Part shown: positions 40,047-48,419 of the stretch, piece by piece
How the letters are laid out: each line of letters begins with the position of its first letter
Position numbering within the stretch: position 1 is the first letter of the stretch
DNA from: Denitratisoma sp.
GTDB lineage: Bacteria > Pseudomonadota > Gammaproteobacteria > Burkholderiales > Rhodocyclaceae
Length of the DNA: 64,000 nt
Direction of reading: 5' to 3'
NCBI GenBank assembly: GCA_032027165.1
Contig: JAVSMO010000001.1
Location: 991,548-1,055,547, forward strand
The notes under the pieces: model-generated
The model's database searches: none
What the model saw: only the letters and a program-made list of their open reading frames with translations
Told to the model about the DNA's origin: nothing
Position numbers and translations under genes: made by a program

Positions 40047-41063
40047 TTACACCCAGGCGCCGACGATGTTTTCGACCACACCGCCGCAGCCATAGTCTTC
40101 GATGACGTAGGCCTCGTTCGAGGACTCGTAGTTCTCGATGCGGTCGCGCTTGGCGTTGTCCACCACGGTGCGCCGGCGAGCGCCTTCCTGCCAGTAGATC
40201 GACAGGTTGTCCAGGCGGGTGATCATCAGCGTGCCGGCCGGGACGTACGGGGCGCGCACGGCCTGCAGGCCGCCGACGCGCTTCTGGCTGACGATCAGGT
40301 CGGCGGCGATCTTTTCGGTGGGCGGGTTGGCGGCATTGACGAGCGGGAAATACTTGTCCGCCAGCAGGTCGCGGCCGAGGATCACCACCAGCTCGGTGTC
40401 CTCACGGTACCAGGGCTCGATCAGGTTGTTGACCGCATCGAACACCAGGGCGTCGAGGTTGTAGTAGTCGCGGCCGGCGGCATCGCCCACGCGCACGGCG
40501 CCGGCGTTGGCGCCCTCGTCCATGACGCGCGCGGCGGCGTTGTCGCGGTACTTCTGCAGCCAGCCCTTGTTGACGTCCTGCAGCAGGGGGTTGGCGACCT
40601 TGTTGCTCGTGACTGCGCGAGCAGTGCCGTTGAAGCCGATCATGATGCGGTCGAGCGCCTGGCGGCGCAGGATGGCGTCGCGCAGGCGCGTCTGGAAGTC
40701 GGGGAACTTGGCCCACAGGTCGAGCTTCGCGTAGCCGATGTGGCTGTCGAAGTTGGTCTGCGTGCAGACGTAGCCGTTGGCGTCCATCGCCGACAGGTCG
40801 GAGGTTGCGCGATCCTGCGCCGCGGTGTCGGTGGTGCCGGCGATGGGGCCGCTCACGCCCAGGCCGAGCTTCTCGCCGGACTGTTCGGGCACGCCGACGA
40901 TGTTGATCTTCTGCAGGAAGTCGCTGGACTCCTGGATCTTGCTCTCCAGCGTCTGCTGGATGCTGGGGTCGATCGTGAATTTCTCGGCGGCAGAGGGGAC
41001 GCCGTTCAGGCTCGCGATCTGGGCCAGGTAGGCGTTGTAGGCGATGCGGGTCTCGTTGCGCAT
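40047..41063 (-). CDS. N: major capsid protein gpN
   Basis: A 338-residue P2 gpN homologue: MRNETRIAYNAYLAQIASLN, FTIDPSIQQTLESKIQESSD, FLQKINIVGVPEQSGEKLGL. It forms the icosahedral shell with gpO as scaffold and protease. Length is close to P2 gpN (357). Confidence 0.96.
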   Translation of the reverse strand: MRNETRIAYNAYLAQIASLNGVPSAAEKFTIDPSIQQTLESKIQESSDFLQKINIVGVPEQSGEKLGLGVSGPIAGTTDTAAQDRATSDLSAMDANGYVCTQTNFDSHIGYAKLDLWAKFPDFQTRLRDAILRRQALDRIMIGFNGTARAVTSNKVANPLLQDVNKGWLQKYRDNAAARVMDEGANAGAVRVGDAAGRDYYNLDALVFDAVNNLIEPWYREDTELVVILGRDLLADKYFPLVNAANPPTEKIAADLIVSQKRVGGLQAVRAPYVPAGTLMITRLDNLSIYWQEGARRRTVVDNAKRDRIENYESSNEAYVIEDYGCGGVVENIVGAWV

Positions 41064-41119
41064 GTTCGTTTCTCCGTGGTTTCTTCAGGGGTTCGTCGGT
41101 CTCGTCGGCGTGCGGCGGC

Positions 41120-41956
41120 TCAGCAGTCCGTCACCTTGGCGCCGTTGCCGCCGGCGGCCGGCGGGCGCTTGTCGCCTGCAGGCGCCTTGTCCATGGCGGC
41201 CTTGAAGTCGGCGAAGGCCTTGCGGTCGGCCTCCGCCGCGGCGGTGAGCGCGGCGAGCTTGCCGGTGGCGTCCTTGAGGGCGGCCTGCAGCGCGGCGAAC
41301 TGGCCGAGCAGCCCGCGCTGGGAGTCGGCCACGGCTTCCACGGCCTGGCCGATGTCGGCGAAGCGGCCGGCGTCGTCTTTCGACTTGCCCTTCAGCAGAT
41401 CCATCACGCGGGTGAAGAGGGATTCGCCGGCCTGCGGAGCAGGCGTCTCTTCCTCGAACTCGAGCGCGACTTCCTGCGCGGCGGTGAAAAGGTTTTCCGG
41501 TCCCTGCTTGCGCTCGGCCAGCGGATTGACCTTGGCGTTTGCGGCGAAGGCCAGCATCTCGGTGCCGAGGCTCGCCGGGCTGTCGGTGACGGCCAGGCCG
41601 ATCAGGTAGGCCTCGCCGCTTTTGGCGAAGTTCGGATCGATCTCGACGGAGGTGTAGACCTTCTGCCGTTTCTTGTTCATCGCCACCAGGTCCTCGGTGG
41701 CGTCGATCTGCGCGTAGAGCGCCAGCTTCTTCTTCCCGTCGATGTCGACTTCCTCGGCCTTGACGGCGGTGACGTCGCCGTAGGCCTTGAAGGGGCTGTC
41801 GGGCAGGATGCCGCGGATGTGCTCGAGCCAGACCCGGGCGCCGAATTTGGCCGGGTTGAAATGCTTGACGATCTGCTCGATCCAGCTGCGCTGGATGACG
41901 CGACCGTCGGTGGTGTCGCCTTCGGTGAAGACGCGGAAGAACTTGCTTTTGGCCAT
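41120..41956 (-). CDS. O: capsid scaffold/protease gpO
   Basis: A 278-residue P2 gpO homologue. The N-terminal protease half starts MAKSKFFRVFTEGDTTDGRV and contains FGARVWLEHIRGILPDSPFK and KRQKVYTSVEIDPNFAKSG. The C-terminal scaffold half is an Ala-rich coiled coil. The start at 41956 is fixed by the conserved MAKSKFF beginning. Confidence 0.94.
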   Translation of the reverse strand: MAKSKFFRVFTEGDTTDGRVIQRSWIEQIVKHFNPAKFGARVWLEHIRGILPDSPFKAYGDVTAVKAEEVDIDGKKKLALYAQIDATEDLVAMNKKRQKVYTSVEIDPNFAKSGEAYLIGLAVTDSPASLGTEMLAFAANAKVNPLAERKQGPENLFTAAQEVALEFEEETPAPQAGESLFTRVMDLLKGKSKDDAGRFADIGQAVEAVADSQRGLLGQFAALQAALKDATGKLAALTAAAEADRKAFADFKAAMDKAPAGDKRPPAAGGNGAKVTDC

Positions 41957-42102
41957 GCTGTTTCCCCTCATCAGGTTTGGCTGTAACGACAAGCGCATGG
42001 TCGGGGAGCGGCGCGCAGTGAGGCAATGCGCGGCGGTTGGCTGCGCGCGCGATACAACGTGGGCGGGATGGGCGCGCGGCGCGCGGCAGTTAGCCTCGGC
42101 GC
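41957..42102. promoter_or_regulatory. divergent O/P promoter region
   Basis: 146 bases between the divergent O and P genes, where P2 has two late promoters. It contains a GTTG-N12-ATAC dyad (42036-42055), a possible Ogr-like site. Clear -10 boxes are not visible, as expected for activator-dependent late promoters. Confidence 0.35.
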
Positions 42103-43857
42103 ATGGATATGCACGTGGACATGGACCCGCGCCGGCGCGCCAGAAGCCTCTACTGGCAAGGGTGGCGCATTGCGCGAATCAGCGATGAGCTGAGCGTGAA
42201 GGCCGCCACTCTGCACTCCTGGAAGCGGCGTGACAAGTGGGACGACACGGCGCCCATTGATCGCGTGGAGGCCTCGGTCGAGGCGCGCATCATCCAGTTG
42301 CTGGCGAAGGACCCGAAGGAGGGCAGGGACTACAAGGAGATCGATCTCCTCGGCCGGCAGATCGAGCGCCTGGCGCGGGTGAGGAAATTTTCCGACGGCG
42401 GCAACGAGGCGGACCTGAATCCGAAGGTGGGCAACCGCAACCGTGGGCCGAAGAAGCCGCCGGCGCGCAACGCCATCGGCGAGGAGCAGCAGGCCAGGCT
42501 GGTCGAGGCCTTCATGGAGAGCCTCTTCCCGTACCAGAAGCACTGGTACCGGGCGGGCCTGGTGGAGCGGATCCGCAACCTGCTCAAGAGCCGCCAGATC
42601 GGCGCCACCTGGTATTTCGCCCGCGAGGGCCTGGTAGATGCGCTGGAGACGGGGCGCAATCAGATATTCCTGTCGGCCTCGAAGGCGCAGGCCCACGTCT
42701 TCAAGGGCTACATCAAGCAGTTCGCGCGCGACGTCATCGACGTCGATCTGCAGGGCGATCCGATCGTGCTGCCGAACGGGGCGACGCTGTATTTTCTCGG
42801 CACCAACGTGCGCACGGCCCAGAGCTATCACGGCAACCTTTACATGGACGAGTATTTCTGGATTCCGAAGTTCCAGGAGTTCCGCAAGGTGGCCAGCGGC
42901 ATGGCCATGCACAAGCACTGGCGTCTGACCTATTTTTCGACGCCATCGGCGCTCTCGCACGAGGCCTACCCGTTCTGGTCCGGCGAGCTGTTCAACAAGG
43001 GGCGGGCGGCCGCCGAGAAGATCAACCTGGACGTCTCGCACGCGGCGCTCAAGGACGGACGGCGCTGCGAGGACGGGCAGTGGCGCCAGATCGTCACGGT
43101 GCTCGACGCGGTCGCCGGCGGCTGCGATCTGTTCGACATCGAGCAGCTGCGGCTCGACTACAGCCCGGAGGAGTTCCTCAACCTCCTCATGTGCCAGTTC
43201 ATCGACGACGGGCAGAGCGTGTTCCCGCTGGCGATGCTGCAGCGCTGCATGGTGGACTCGTGGGTGGTGTGGGACGACTTCAAGCCGCTGGCGCCGCGGC
43301 CGCTCGGCTGGCGCGAGGTGTGGCTGGGGTACGACCCGTCGCACACGGGCGATTCCGCCGCGCTGGTGGTGCTGGCGCCGCCGCTGGTCGCCGGCGGCAA
43401 GTTCCGCGTGCTCGACCGGGTCCAGTTCAAGGGGCTCGACTTCGCCGAGCAGGCCGAGCGGATCCGCAAGGTCTGCGAGAGCTACAACGTCACCTACATC
43501 GGCATCGACGTCACCGGCATCGGCCAGGGCGTCTATCAGCTGGTGCGCCAGTTCTTCCCGGGGGCGACGGCATTCCAGTACAGCCCGGAGGTGAAGACGC
43601 GCCTGGTGCTGAAGGCGCTCGATGTGGTCCGCAAGGGCCGGCTGGAATTCGACGCCGGCGCGACGGATCTGGCCGCTGCCTTCATGGCCATCCGCAAAAC
43701 CACCACCGCCAGCGGCCGCCAGGTCACCTTCGAGGCCGGGCGCGCCAAGGACATCAGTCACGCGGATCTCGCCTGGGCGTGCATGCACGCCATGGCGAAC
43801 GAGCCGCTTGAGGGTCAAACCGCCCGGAATACGGGCTTCATGGAGATATCAGGATGA
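42103..43857 (+). CDS. P: terminase large (ATPase) subunit gpP
   Basis: A 584-residue P2 gpP homologue. The N-terminal helix-turn-helix (RARSLYWQGWRIARISDELS) is followed by the ATPase with the P2-type Walker A SRQIGAT (163-169), Walker B LYMDE (246-250) and a C-terminal nuclease-like domain. It packages DNA into the capsid. There are three closely spaced ATG codons, and the first is used here. Confidence 0.95.
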   Translation: MDMHVDMDPRRRARSLYWQGWRIARISDELSVKAATLHSWKRRDKWDDTAPIDRVEASVEARIIQLLAKDPKEGRDYKEIDLLGRQIERLARVRKFSDGGNEADLNPKVGNRNRGPKKPPARNAIGEEQQARLVEAFMESLFPYQKHWYRAGLVERIRNLLKSRQIGATWYFAREGLVDALETGRNQIFLSASKAQAHVFKGYIKQFARDVIDVDLQGDPIVLPNGATLYFLGTNVRTAQSYHGNLYMDEYFWIPKFQEFRKVASGMAMHKHWRLTYFSTPSALSHEAYPFWSGELFNKGRAAAEKINLDVSHAALKDGRRCEDGQWRQIVTVLDAVAGGCDLFDIEQLRLDYSPEEFLNLLMCQFIDDGQSVFPLAMLQRCMVDSWVVWDDFKPLAPRPLGWREVWLGYDPSHTGDSAALVVLAPPLVAGGKFRVLDRVQFKGLDFAEQAERIRKVCESYNVTYIGIDVTGIGQGVYQLVRQFFPGATAFQYSPEVKTRLVLKALDVVRKGRLEFDAGATDLAAAFMAIRKTTTASGRQVTFEAGRAKDISHADLAWACMHAMANEPLEGQTARNTGFMEISG

Positions 43858-44903
43858 ACGACACCACGAACGACACTGCCGCCCACGATGCCACCGCGCC
43901 GGCGCAGCCGCGCGCCGAATTCTTCACCTTCGGCGATCCCGAAGCCGTCCTCGATCGCCGCGACATCCTCGATTATCTGGAGTGCGCGATGATGAGCAAG
44001 TGGTACGAGCCGCCGATCTCGTTCGACGGCCTGGCCAGGAGCTCACGCGCCTCGGTGCACCACGCGAGCTCGATGACTGTCAAGCGCAACATCCTCGCCA
44101 GCACCTATATTCCGCACCCGCTGCTCACGCGCACCGCTTTCGCGCGCTGGGTGGTCGACTTCCTGGTGTTCGGGAACGGCTACCTCGAGCGCCGTCTGGC
44201 GCGCAGCGGCAGGGCGCTCGCGCTCGAGCCGGCGCTGGCCCGCTACACGCGCCGCGGCATCGACATGGAGAGCTACTGGTTCGTCCAGGGCTGGAAACAG
44301 GAGCACGAGTTCCCCAAGGGCGCGGTGTTTCACCTCATGGAGCCGGACATCAACCAGGAGATCTACGGGCTGCCGGACTACATCCCCGCGCTGCACTCGG
44401 CCTGGCTCAACGAATCCGCCACGCTGTTCCGTCGCCGCTACTACAAGAACGGCAGCCACGCCGGCTTCATCCTCTACATGACCGACCCCGCTCATGAACA
44501 GAAGGACATCGACGATCTGCGCGCCGCGCTGAAGAGCTCGAAGGGGCCGGGGAATTTCCGCAACCTCTTCATGTACGCGCCCAACGGGAAGAAGGACGGC
44601 ATCCAGCTGATCCCGGTGTCCGAGGTCGCGGCGAAAGACGAGTTCCTCAACATCAAGAACGTGACGCGCGACGATCAACTCGCCGCCCACCGCGTGCCGC
44701 CTCAGCTCATGGGCATCATCCCGAACAACACCGGCGGCTTCGGCGACGCCGAGAAGGCCGCCGCCGTCTTCATGGCCAACGAGATCCAGCCCCTGCAGGA
44801 GCGGTTGAAGGAGCTCAACGACTGGATTGGCGAAGAGGTGATCCGCTTCGGGCCCTACAGCCTGGCCAGGCCGCCGGAGGCCTCCGGGCCGGTGATGAAG
44901 TAG
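43854..44903 (+). CDS. Q: portal protein gpQ
   Basis: A 349-residue P2 gpQ homologue: YLECAMMSKWYEPPISFDGL, FLVFGNGYLERRLARSG, and DQLAAHRVPPQLMGIIPNNT. It forms the head portal. It overlaps gpP by ATGA. Confidence 0.95.
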   Translation: MNDTTNDTAAHDATAPAQPRAEFFTFGDPEAVLDRRDILDYLECAMMSKWYEPPISFDGLARSSRASVHHASSMTVKRNILASTYIPHPLLTRTAFARWVVDFLVFGNGYLERRLARSGRALALEPALARYTRRGIDMESYWFVQGWKQEHEFPKGAVFHLMEPDINQEIYGLPDYIPALHSAWLNESATLFRRRYYKNGSHAGFILYMTDPAHEQKDIDDLRAALKSSKGPGNFRNLFMYAPNGKKDGIQLIPVSEVAAKDEFLNIKNVTRDDQLAAHRVPPQLMGIIPNNTGGFGDAEKAAAVFMANEIQPLQERLKELNDWIGEEVIRFGPYSLARPPEASGPVMK

Positions 44904-45046
44904 CGAAGAAGAAGACGGTGCGACCGCGCAGGGTGTTGGCGCACCCGGCGCGGCCACCTCCCGCAGAACAGGCTGCGTTCGGCCGAGGCACCGCCACCGT
45001 CGCGACGGCGGGCCGAAGGCTATCACGATTGGAGCCTGTGTAACAC

Positions 45047-45820
45047 ATGAAGCCTAGCCCACTTGTCCCCTGGATCGGCGGCAAAAGCCGTCTCGCCAAG
45101 CGCATCCTGTCCATCTTCCCCGAGCATTCCTGCTACGTCGAGGCCTTCGCCGGCGGCGCCGCCCTCTACTTCCGCAAGGAGCCCGTCGATGCGGAGATCC
45201 TCAACGACATCAACGGCGACCTCGTCAATCTTTACCGCGTCGTGCAGCACCACCTGGAGGAGTTCATCCGACAGTTCAAGTGGGCCCTGGTGAGCCGGCA
45301 GATGTACGGATGGCTCAACGCCACGCGTCCCGAGACGCTCACCGACGTGCAGCGCGCCGCGCGCTTCTACTACCTGCAGAAGGCCGGCTTCGGCGGCAAG
45401 GTCGAAGGCCGCACCTTCGGCACCGCCACCACCACGCCGCCCAGGATCAACCTCCTGCGCATCGAGGAGGAGCTGTCCCAGGCCCACCTGCGCCTGGCGC
45501 GCACGACGATCGAGCATCTGCCCTGGGCGGACTGCATCGCGCGCTACGACCGGCCCCACACGCTCTTCTACTGCGACCCGCCCTACTGGGGCACCGAGGG
45601 CTACGGCGTCGGCTTCGGCCTCGATGAGTACTCCCGCATGGCCGAGCTGGCGCGCACCATCCAGGGCAGGATGGTGATCAGCGTCAACGACATCCCCGAG
45701 ATGCGCCGCGCCTTCAAGGGCCTGACGATCGACACCGCCGAGATCCGCTACTCGGTCGGCGGCGCCGGCCGCTCCAAGGCCAAGAGCGGCGAGCTGATCA
45801 TCACCAACTTCCCCCGCTGA
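45047..45820 (+). CDS. D12-class DNA adenine methyltransferase (Dam-like)
   Basis: A 257-residue N6-adenine methyltransferase. The SAM motif PWIGGKSRLA is at 8-17, FAGGAAL at 34-40 and the catalytic DPPY at 177-180; the C-terminus is ELIITNFPR. It probably methylates short sites (GATC-type recognition is plausible but not shown) to protect phage DNA or mark packaging or origins. It lies after the portal gene and before the candidate cos, so it may be expressed late. The 143 bases before it show no other gene. Confidence 0.9.
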   Translation: MKPSPLVPWIGGKSRLAKRILSIFPEHSCYVEAFAGGAALYFRKEPVDAEILNDINGDLVNLYRVVQHHLEEFIRQFKWALVSRQMYGWLNATRPETLTDVQRAARFYYLQKAGFGGKVEGRTFGTATTTPPRINLLRIEEELSQAHLRLARTTIEHLPWADCIARYDRPHTLFYCDPPYWGTEGYGVGFGLDEYSRMAELARTIQGRMVISVNDIPEMRRAFKGLTIDTAEIRYSVGGAGRSKAKSGELIITNFPR

Positions 45821-45834
45821 CCCTGTCCCACCCG

Positions 45835-45854
45835 CCCGGGCCGCCAGGCCCGGG
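45835..45854 (+). terminator. GC hairpin after the methyltransferase
   Basis: CCCGGGCC (45835-45842), loop GCCA, GGCCCGGG (45847-45854), 15 bases after the stop. There is no T run, so termination efficiency is uncertain. Confidence 0.45.
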
Positions 45855-46119
45855 CACCCCCCATCTTCGTCCACCACCCACGACCAACCCCATAAAAGGG
45901 GCACCTCCACCCCCCAGCGCGCGGTCGGGACCCCGCCCCGCCTGCCCGCTTTATGGCCAGCGAAGTGTGCAGATGCACGAAATGCGACTAGCGGCGCCAG
46001 TACAGGCCTCGGCGAGCAGCCAGAGCAGCTTGAAAGGCATGCAGAACCATGCGGCGTAGGTATGCGGGATGGCCGTGGCCACGTCAATGTGTGTGGGACG
46101 GCCTGTTATCAGTTCGATG
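45855..46119. other. non-coding stretch with candidate cos core
   Basis: No convincing gene is present. On the minus strand at 45936-45946 the sequence GGCAGGCGGGG resembles the P2 cos 5' end GGCGAGGCGGGG. It has the orientation and position (beyond Q, reading toward Q) expected from P2. The similarity is short, so this is a hypothesis. Confidence 0.35.
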
Positions 46120-46412
46120 ATCGGAAAAAGGTAATCTCGGTCACACGCTTTGGGAAAGTTGTCTAACTACCTGATTATCAATGAGAATGGCGGTTACCTC
46201 TGAAAGGTAATTTGAGGTAATTAAAAAGGTAATCTTTTGCAACTAATTGATATTAAGTGGGTTATTTTTTGGAGAAATGACACTTCGAAATGGTAATGAG
46301 GTTACATAAAAGTTACCCTAAAGTTACTCTTATTTATATGTCGTATCGCTAGTATTGGCGCGGCTTGCGCGGCTGTTTTCAAAAAATGTTACCGAGATTA
46401 CCTTTTTCCGAT
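46120..46412. repeat. AT-rich region with 22-bp terminal inverted repeats and GGTAAT iterons
   Basis: A perfect 22-base inverted repeat, core CGGAAAAAGGTAATCTCGGT, at 46120-46141 and reversed at 46391-46412, encloses DNA that is strikingly AT-rich for this genome. Inside are about ten copies of GGTAAT/GTTACC in both orientations, including another AAAAAGGTAATCT near 46223. It could be a replication origin, a regulator-binding array or a MITE-like insertion. No target-site duplication is evident and there is no ORF. Confidence 0.7.
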
Positions 46413-46593
46413 GGCCCCACCATTTTGAACTTCGCGCCCGCTATGCGTGCGCGGGCACGCGCACGTGTAGATTCCTGCGCGGATCTCGATCGACAGACTA
46501 GTGGGGGCCGGCCATGGCGGCCGGCGTGGGGTAATGTCAGGCGGCGCGCCTGGACGCGCCTAGAACCCGAAGATGGGGAATTTGGTGGGATAG

Positions 46594-46608
46594 CCGTGGG
46601 GACGCCAA
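46594..46608 (+). repeat. attR core (15-bp direct repeat)
   Basis: CCGTGGGGACGCCAA, identical to the 3' end of tRNA-Glu (8538-8552), marks the right prophage end. The displaced tRNA terminator follows five bases later. Confidence 0.88.
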
Positions 46609-46613
46609 ACAAC

Positions 46614-46640
46614 AAAACCACCCGCATGGGTGGTTTTTTG
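46614..46640 (+). terminator. original terminator of the tRNA-Glu unit
   Basis: AAAACCACCC-GCAT-GGGTGGTTTTTT: a strong hairpin with a T run directly after the attR core. In the uninfected chromosome it would lie about five bases after tRNA-Glu. It may also serve the convergent RcnB-like gene. Confidence 0.85.
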
Positions 46641-46657
46641 TTTTCTGCCGCCTTCGG

Positions 46658-47155
46658 TTACATATTGCCCAGGTCCTGGAGCGCGTCGACGACCATGCCG
46701 GTGCCGATCGCGATCAGGAGAATGTCCGCCGCCACGCGGACGTAACGGTGACGCGGCGGCGGCGGGCCGAGTTCGACGACGAGGGCCGGGGGCAGATCGT
46801 AGAAGATCACGCCGCGCGGCAGCGGCTGGCCGATCGCCCATTTCTTCGCTTGGCCGGGCGGCAGGCAGCCGTTGTTTTTCTTCGCCAGGCCGGGCGGGCA
46901 GTGGCCGGTACGAAAGCGCTCGGCGTAGTAGCCGCTGGCTACCGTACGGTGACGGTCCGCGAAATAGACGCCAGCCGCGGGTGTCAGCCTTTCATGGCGC
47001 GCCGGCGTCTGCTTCTCCCTGGCTGCGCGCTCGGGCTTGCCGTTCTTGCCACTGCCGGCCCAGGCCGGCTTGTCGGCGAGCGCGCTGCCGCCTACCAGGA
47101 TTACGGTGATGGCCACGGCCAGCGCGCGGCCCGCATGCAGTGCTGGGTGTCGCAT
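46658..47155 (-). CDS. RcnB-like periplasmic protein
   Basis: A 165-residue exported protein. The N-terminal signal (RALAVAITVILVGGSALA) is followed by a basic linker. The C-terminal RcnB-type domain has CPPGLAKKNNGCLPPGQAKK, then LPRGVIFYDLPPALVVELGP and HRYVRVAADILLI. RcnB in E. coli tunes Ni/Co efflux. Most family members have no proven role, so metal homeostasis is only suggested. Confidence 0.75.
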   Translation of the reverse strand: MRHPALHAGRALAVAITVILVGGSALADKPAWAGSGKNGKPERAAREKQTPARHERLTPAAGVYFADRHRTVASGYYAERFRTGHCPPGLAKKNNGCLPPGQAKKWAIGQPLPRGVIFYDLPPALVVELGPPPPRHRYVRVAADILLIAIGTGMVVDALQDLGNM

Positions 47156-47330
47156 GATCTGTCCTCCTCGACGAAGTGGATGAACCGCCCGCCGGCGCGA
47201 GCCGGACAGGGGCGTCAGACAGCCTGTTTATCGTTGTTTGAGTTACGTGGCACCGGACTGTTGCAGCGGCGCACGGAGCGGGTAGCGAAGGTACTGCAGG
47301 ACTAAACTACCACATTTGCCGGGACTGGCG

Positions 47331-48029
47331 TTATTCGACCGTCAGCGGCTTGCCGTTGTGGCGCGGGCCGAGCGCGAGCAGGAAGGGCACTGCCTGCCGC
47401 GCCCATTCCTCCGGGCGGGGGTAGCCGGCGGCGCCGTTGCCGAAGCAGCTGCGCAGCATGGCCGTGTCGATGATGCCCGGATTGAGCGGCACGGCGGTCA
47501 GGCCGGCCGGCAGTTCCTGCGCCAGCGCGCGCGTCAGGCCTTCGATGGCCCATTTCGTGGCGCAGTAGGGCGCCACCTCGGCGTCGACGGCGCGGCCCCA
47601 GCCGGAGCTGAAGTTCACGATGACTCCCTTGCCGGCCTTGACCATCGCCGGCACGAAGTGGCGGAGGACGTTGGCAGTGCCCTTGATGTTGACGTCGATG
47701 ACCGAGTCGAATTCCTGGGCCGGCACTTTCCACAGCGGCGCGTTGCGGTTCATCAGGGCGGCGTTGTTGATGAGCAGATCGGGTGCGCCGTGGGAGGCCA
47801 GCACGTCTTTCGCCCAGGCCTTCACCGCCGCGTCGTCGGCAATGTCGACGACGTCGAAGCGATGCGGCGCGCCGAGTTGCGCCTGCAGGGCCTCCATGGG
47901 TTTGTGGCTGCGGCCGCAGCCGATCACGACATGGCCGTGACGGGCGAATTCCTCGGCCATGGCATGGCCGAGGCCGCGGCTGACGCCGGTGATCAGCACC
48001 CGCCGCGGCGCGGACTTGCGGGTCGTCAT
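47331..48029 (-). CDS. short-chain dehydrogenase/reductase
   Basis: A 232-residue classical SDR. The Rossmann loop TGVSRGLG is at about 14-21, NNAA at about 88, and the active-site Ser (FSSGWG) and Y-x3-K (YCATK) follow. The C-terminus is shorter than in PhaB-type enzymes. The substrate is unknown. It overlaps the next small membrane gene by ATGA and is convergent with nothing close. Confidence 0.85.
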   Translation of the reverse strand: MTTRKSAPRRVLITGVSRGLGHAMAEEFARHGHVVIGCGRSHKPMEALQAQLGAPHRFDVVDIADDAAVKAWAKDVLASHGAPDLLINNAALMNRNAPLWKVPAQEFDSVIDVNIKGTANVLRHFVPAMVKAGKGVIVNFSSGWGRAVDAEVAPYCATKWAIEGLTRALAQELPAGLTAVPLNPGIIDTAMLRSCFGNGAAGYPRPEEWARQAVPFLLALGPRHNGKPLTVE

Positions 48030-48277
48030 GGCGACGGCTTGTCGCGGTCGGGCAGGGGACGGGCCTCTCGCTCGACCTCGGTGTATTCCCCCTCGAGGAT
48101 GACGGCTTCGCCGGATGTGCGCTCGGGAGGCTTGCCCCCCAACAGGCGGCGCAGGGCGCCGAGGGCCAGCGCGACGAGGGCGATCAGCAGGGCCAGCCAC
48201 CAGGCGACGAAGACGGCGACCAGCACGGCGGCGAGAATGGCCGTAATGATGAGCCAGCGGAAGACTTGTCCAATCAT
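48026..48277 (-). CDS. small membrane protein (83 aa)
   Basis: An 83-residue protein with a long double hydrophobic stretch (WLIITAILAAVLVAVFVAWW, LALLIALVALALG), then a basic and acidic cytoplasmic tail (LEGEYTEVEREARP). The ATG at 48277 is the first one before the hydrophobic region. It overlaps the SDR start by ATGA, so the two genes are probably one operon. Function is unknown. Confidence 0.65.
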   Translation of the reverse strand: MIGQVFRWLIITAILAAVLVAVFVAWWLALLIALVALALGALRRLLGGKPPERTSGEAVILEGEYTEVEREARPLPDRDKPSP

Positions 48278-48357
48278 TGCAGGTTCGTGTTTTGATCCGG
48301 AACGGAAGAATAGCGCGGCTGTGGCGCCGTGTCGCGGGGACTGACTTTCATGGGGAG

Positions 48358-48384
48358 AAAAAAGCCGGCGCAAGCCGGCTTTTT
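48358..48384. terminator. bidirectional terminator
   Basis: AAAAAAGCCGGC-GCAA-GCCGGCTTTTT: a symmetric hairpin with A and T tracts on both sides. It terminates the leftward acyl-CoA dehydrogenase transcript. Confidence 0.8.
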
Positions 48385-48389
48385 CATGG

Positions 48390-48409
48390 ATTCCCGCTTG
48401 CGCGGGAAT
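48390..48409. repeat. dRS3-like inverted repeat
   Basis: ATTCCC-GCTTGCGC-GGGAAT, which exactly fits the ATTCCC-N8-GGGAAT form known as dRS3 in Neisseria and found dispersed in other betaproteobacteria. It lies just after the gcdH stop. Confidence 0.6.
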
Positions 48410-48419
48410 GACGAGACGC

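Larger units (their letters stand above)
8538..46608. mobile_element. complete P2-like (Peduovirus-type) prophage with a serine integrase
   Basis: About 38.1 kb between two copies of a 15-bp direct repeat at the 3' end of tRNA-Glu. The virion genes follow the P2 order almost exactly (Q P | O N M L X lysis R S V W J I H FI FII E E' T U D), indicating a contractile-tailed myovirus. The left third carries a large serine recombinase and a non-P2 replication and accessory region. All main structural, packaging and lysis genes look intact, with no stop or frameshift seen apart from the expected E/E' programmed site. The prophage could therefore be inducible. Confidence 0.93.

Noticed and set aside
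46120..46412. Insertion sequence with transposase
   Set aside because: Despite perfect 22-bp inverted repeats there is no ORF inside and no target duplication at the borders.
46379..46627. Small minus-strand ORFs near attR
   Set aside because: They lie across the att core and tRNA terminator, have no ribosome site and no conserved features.
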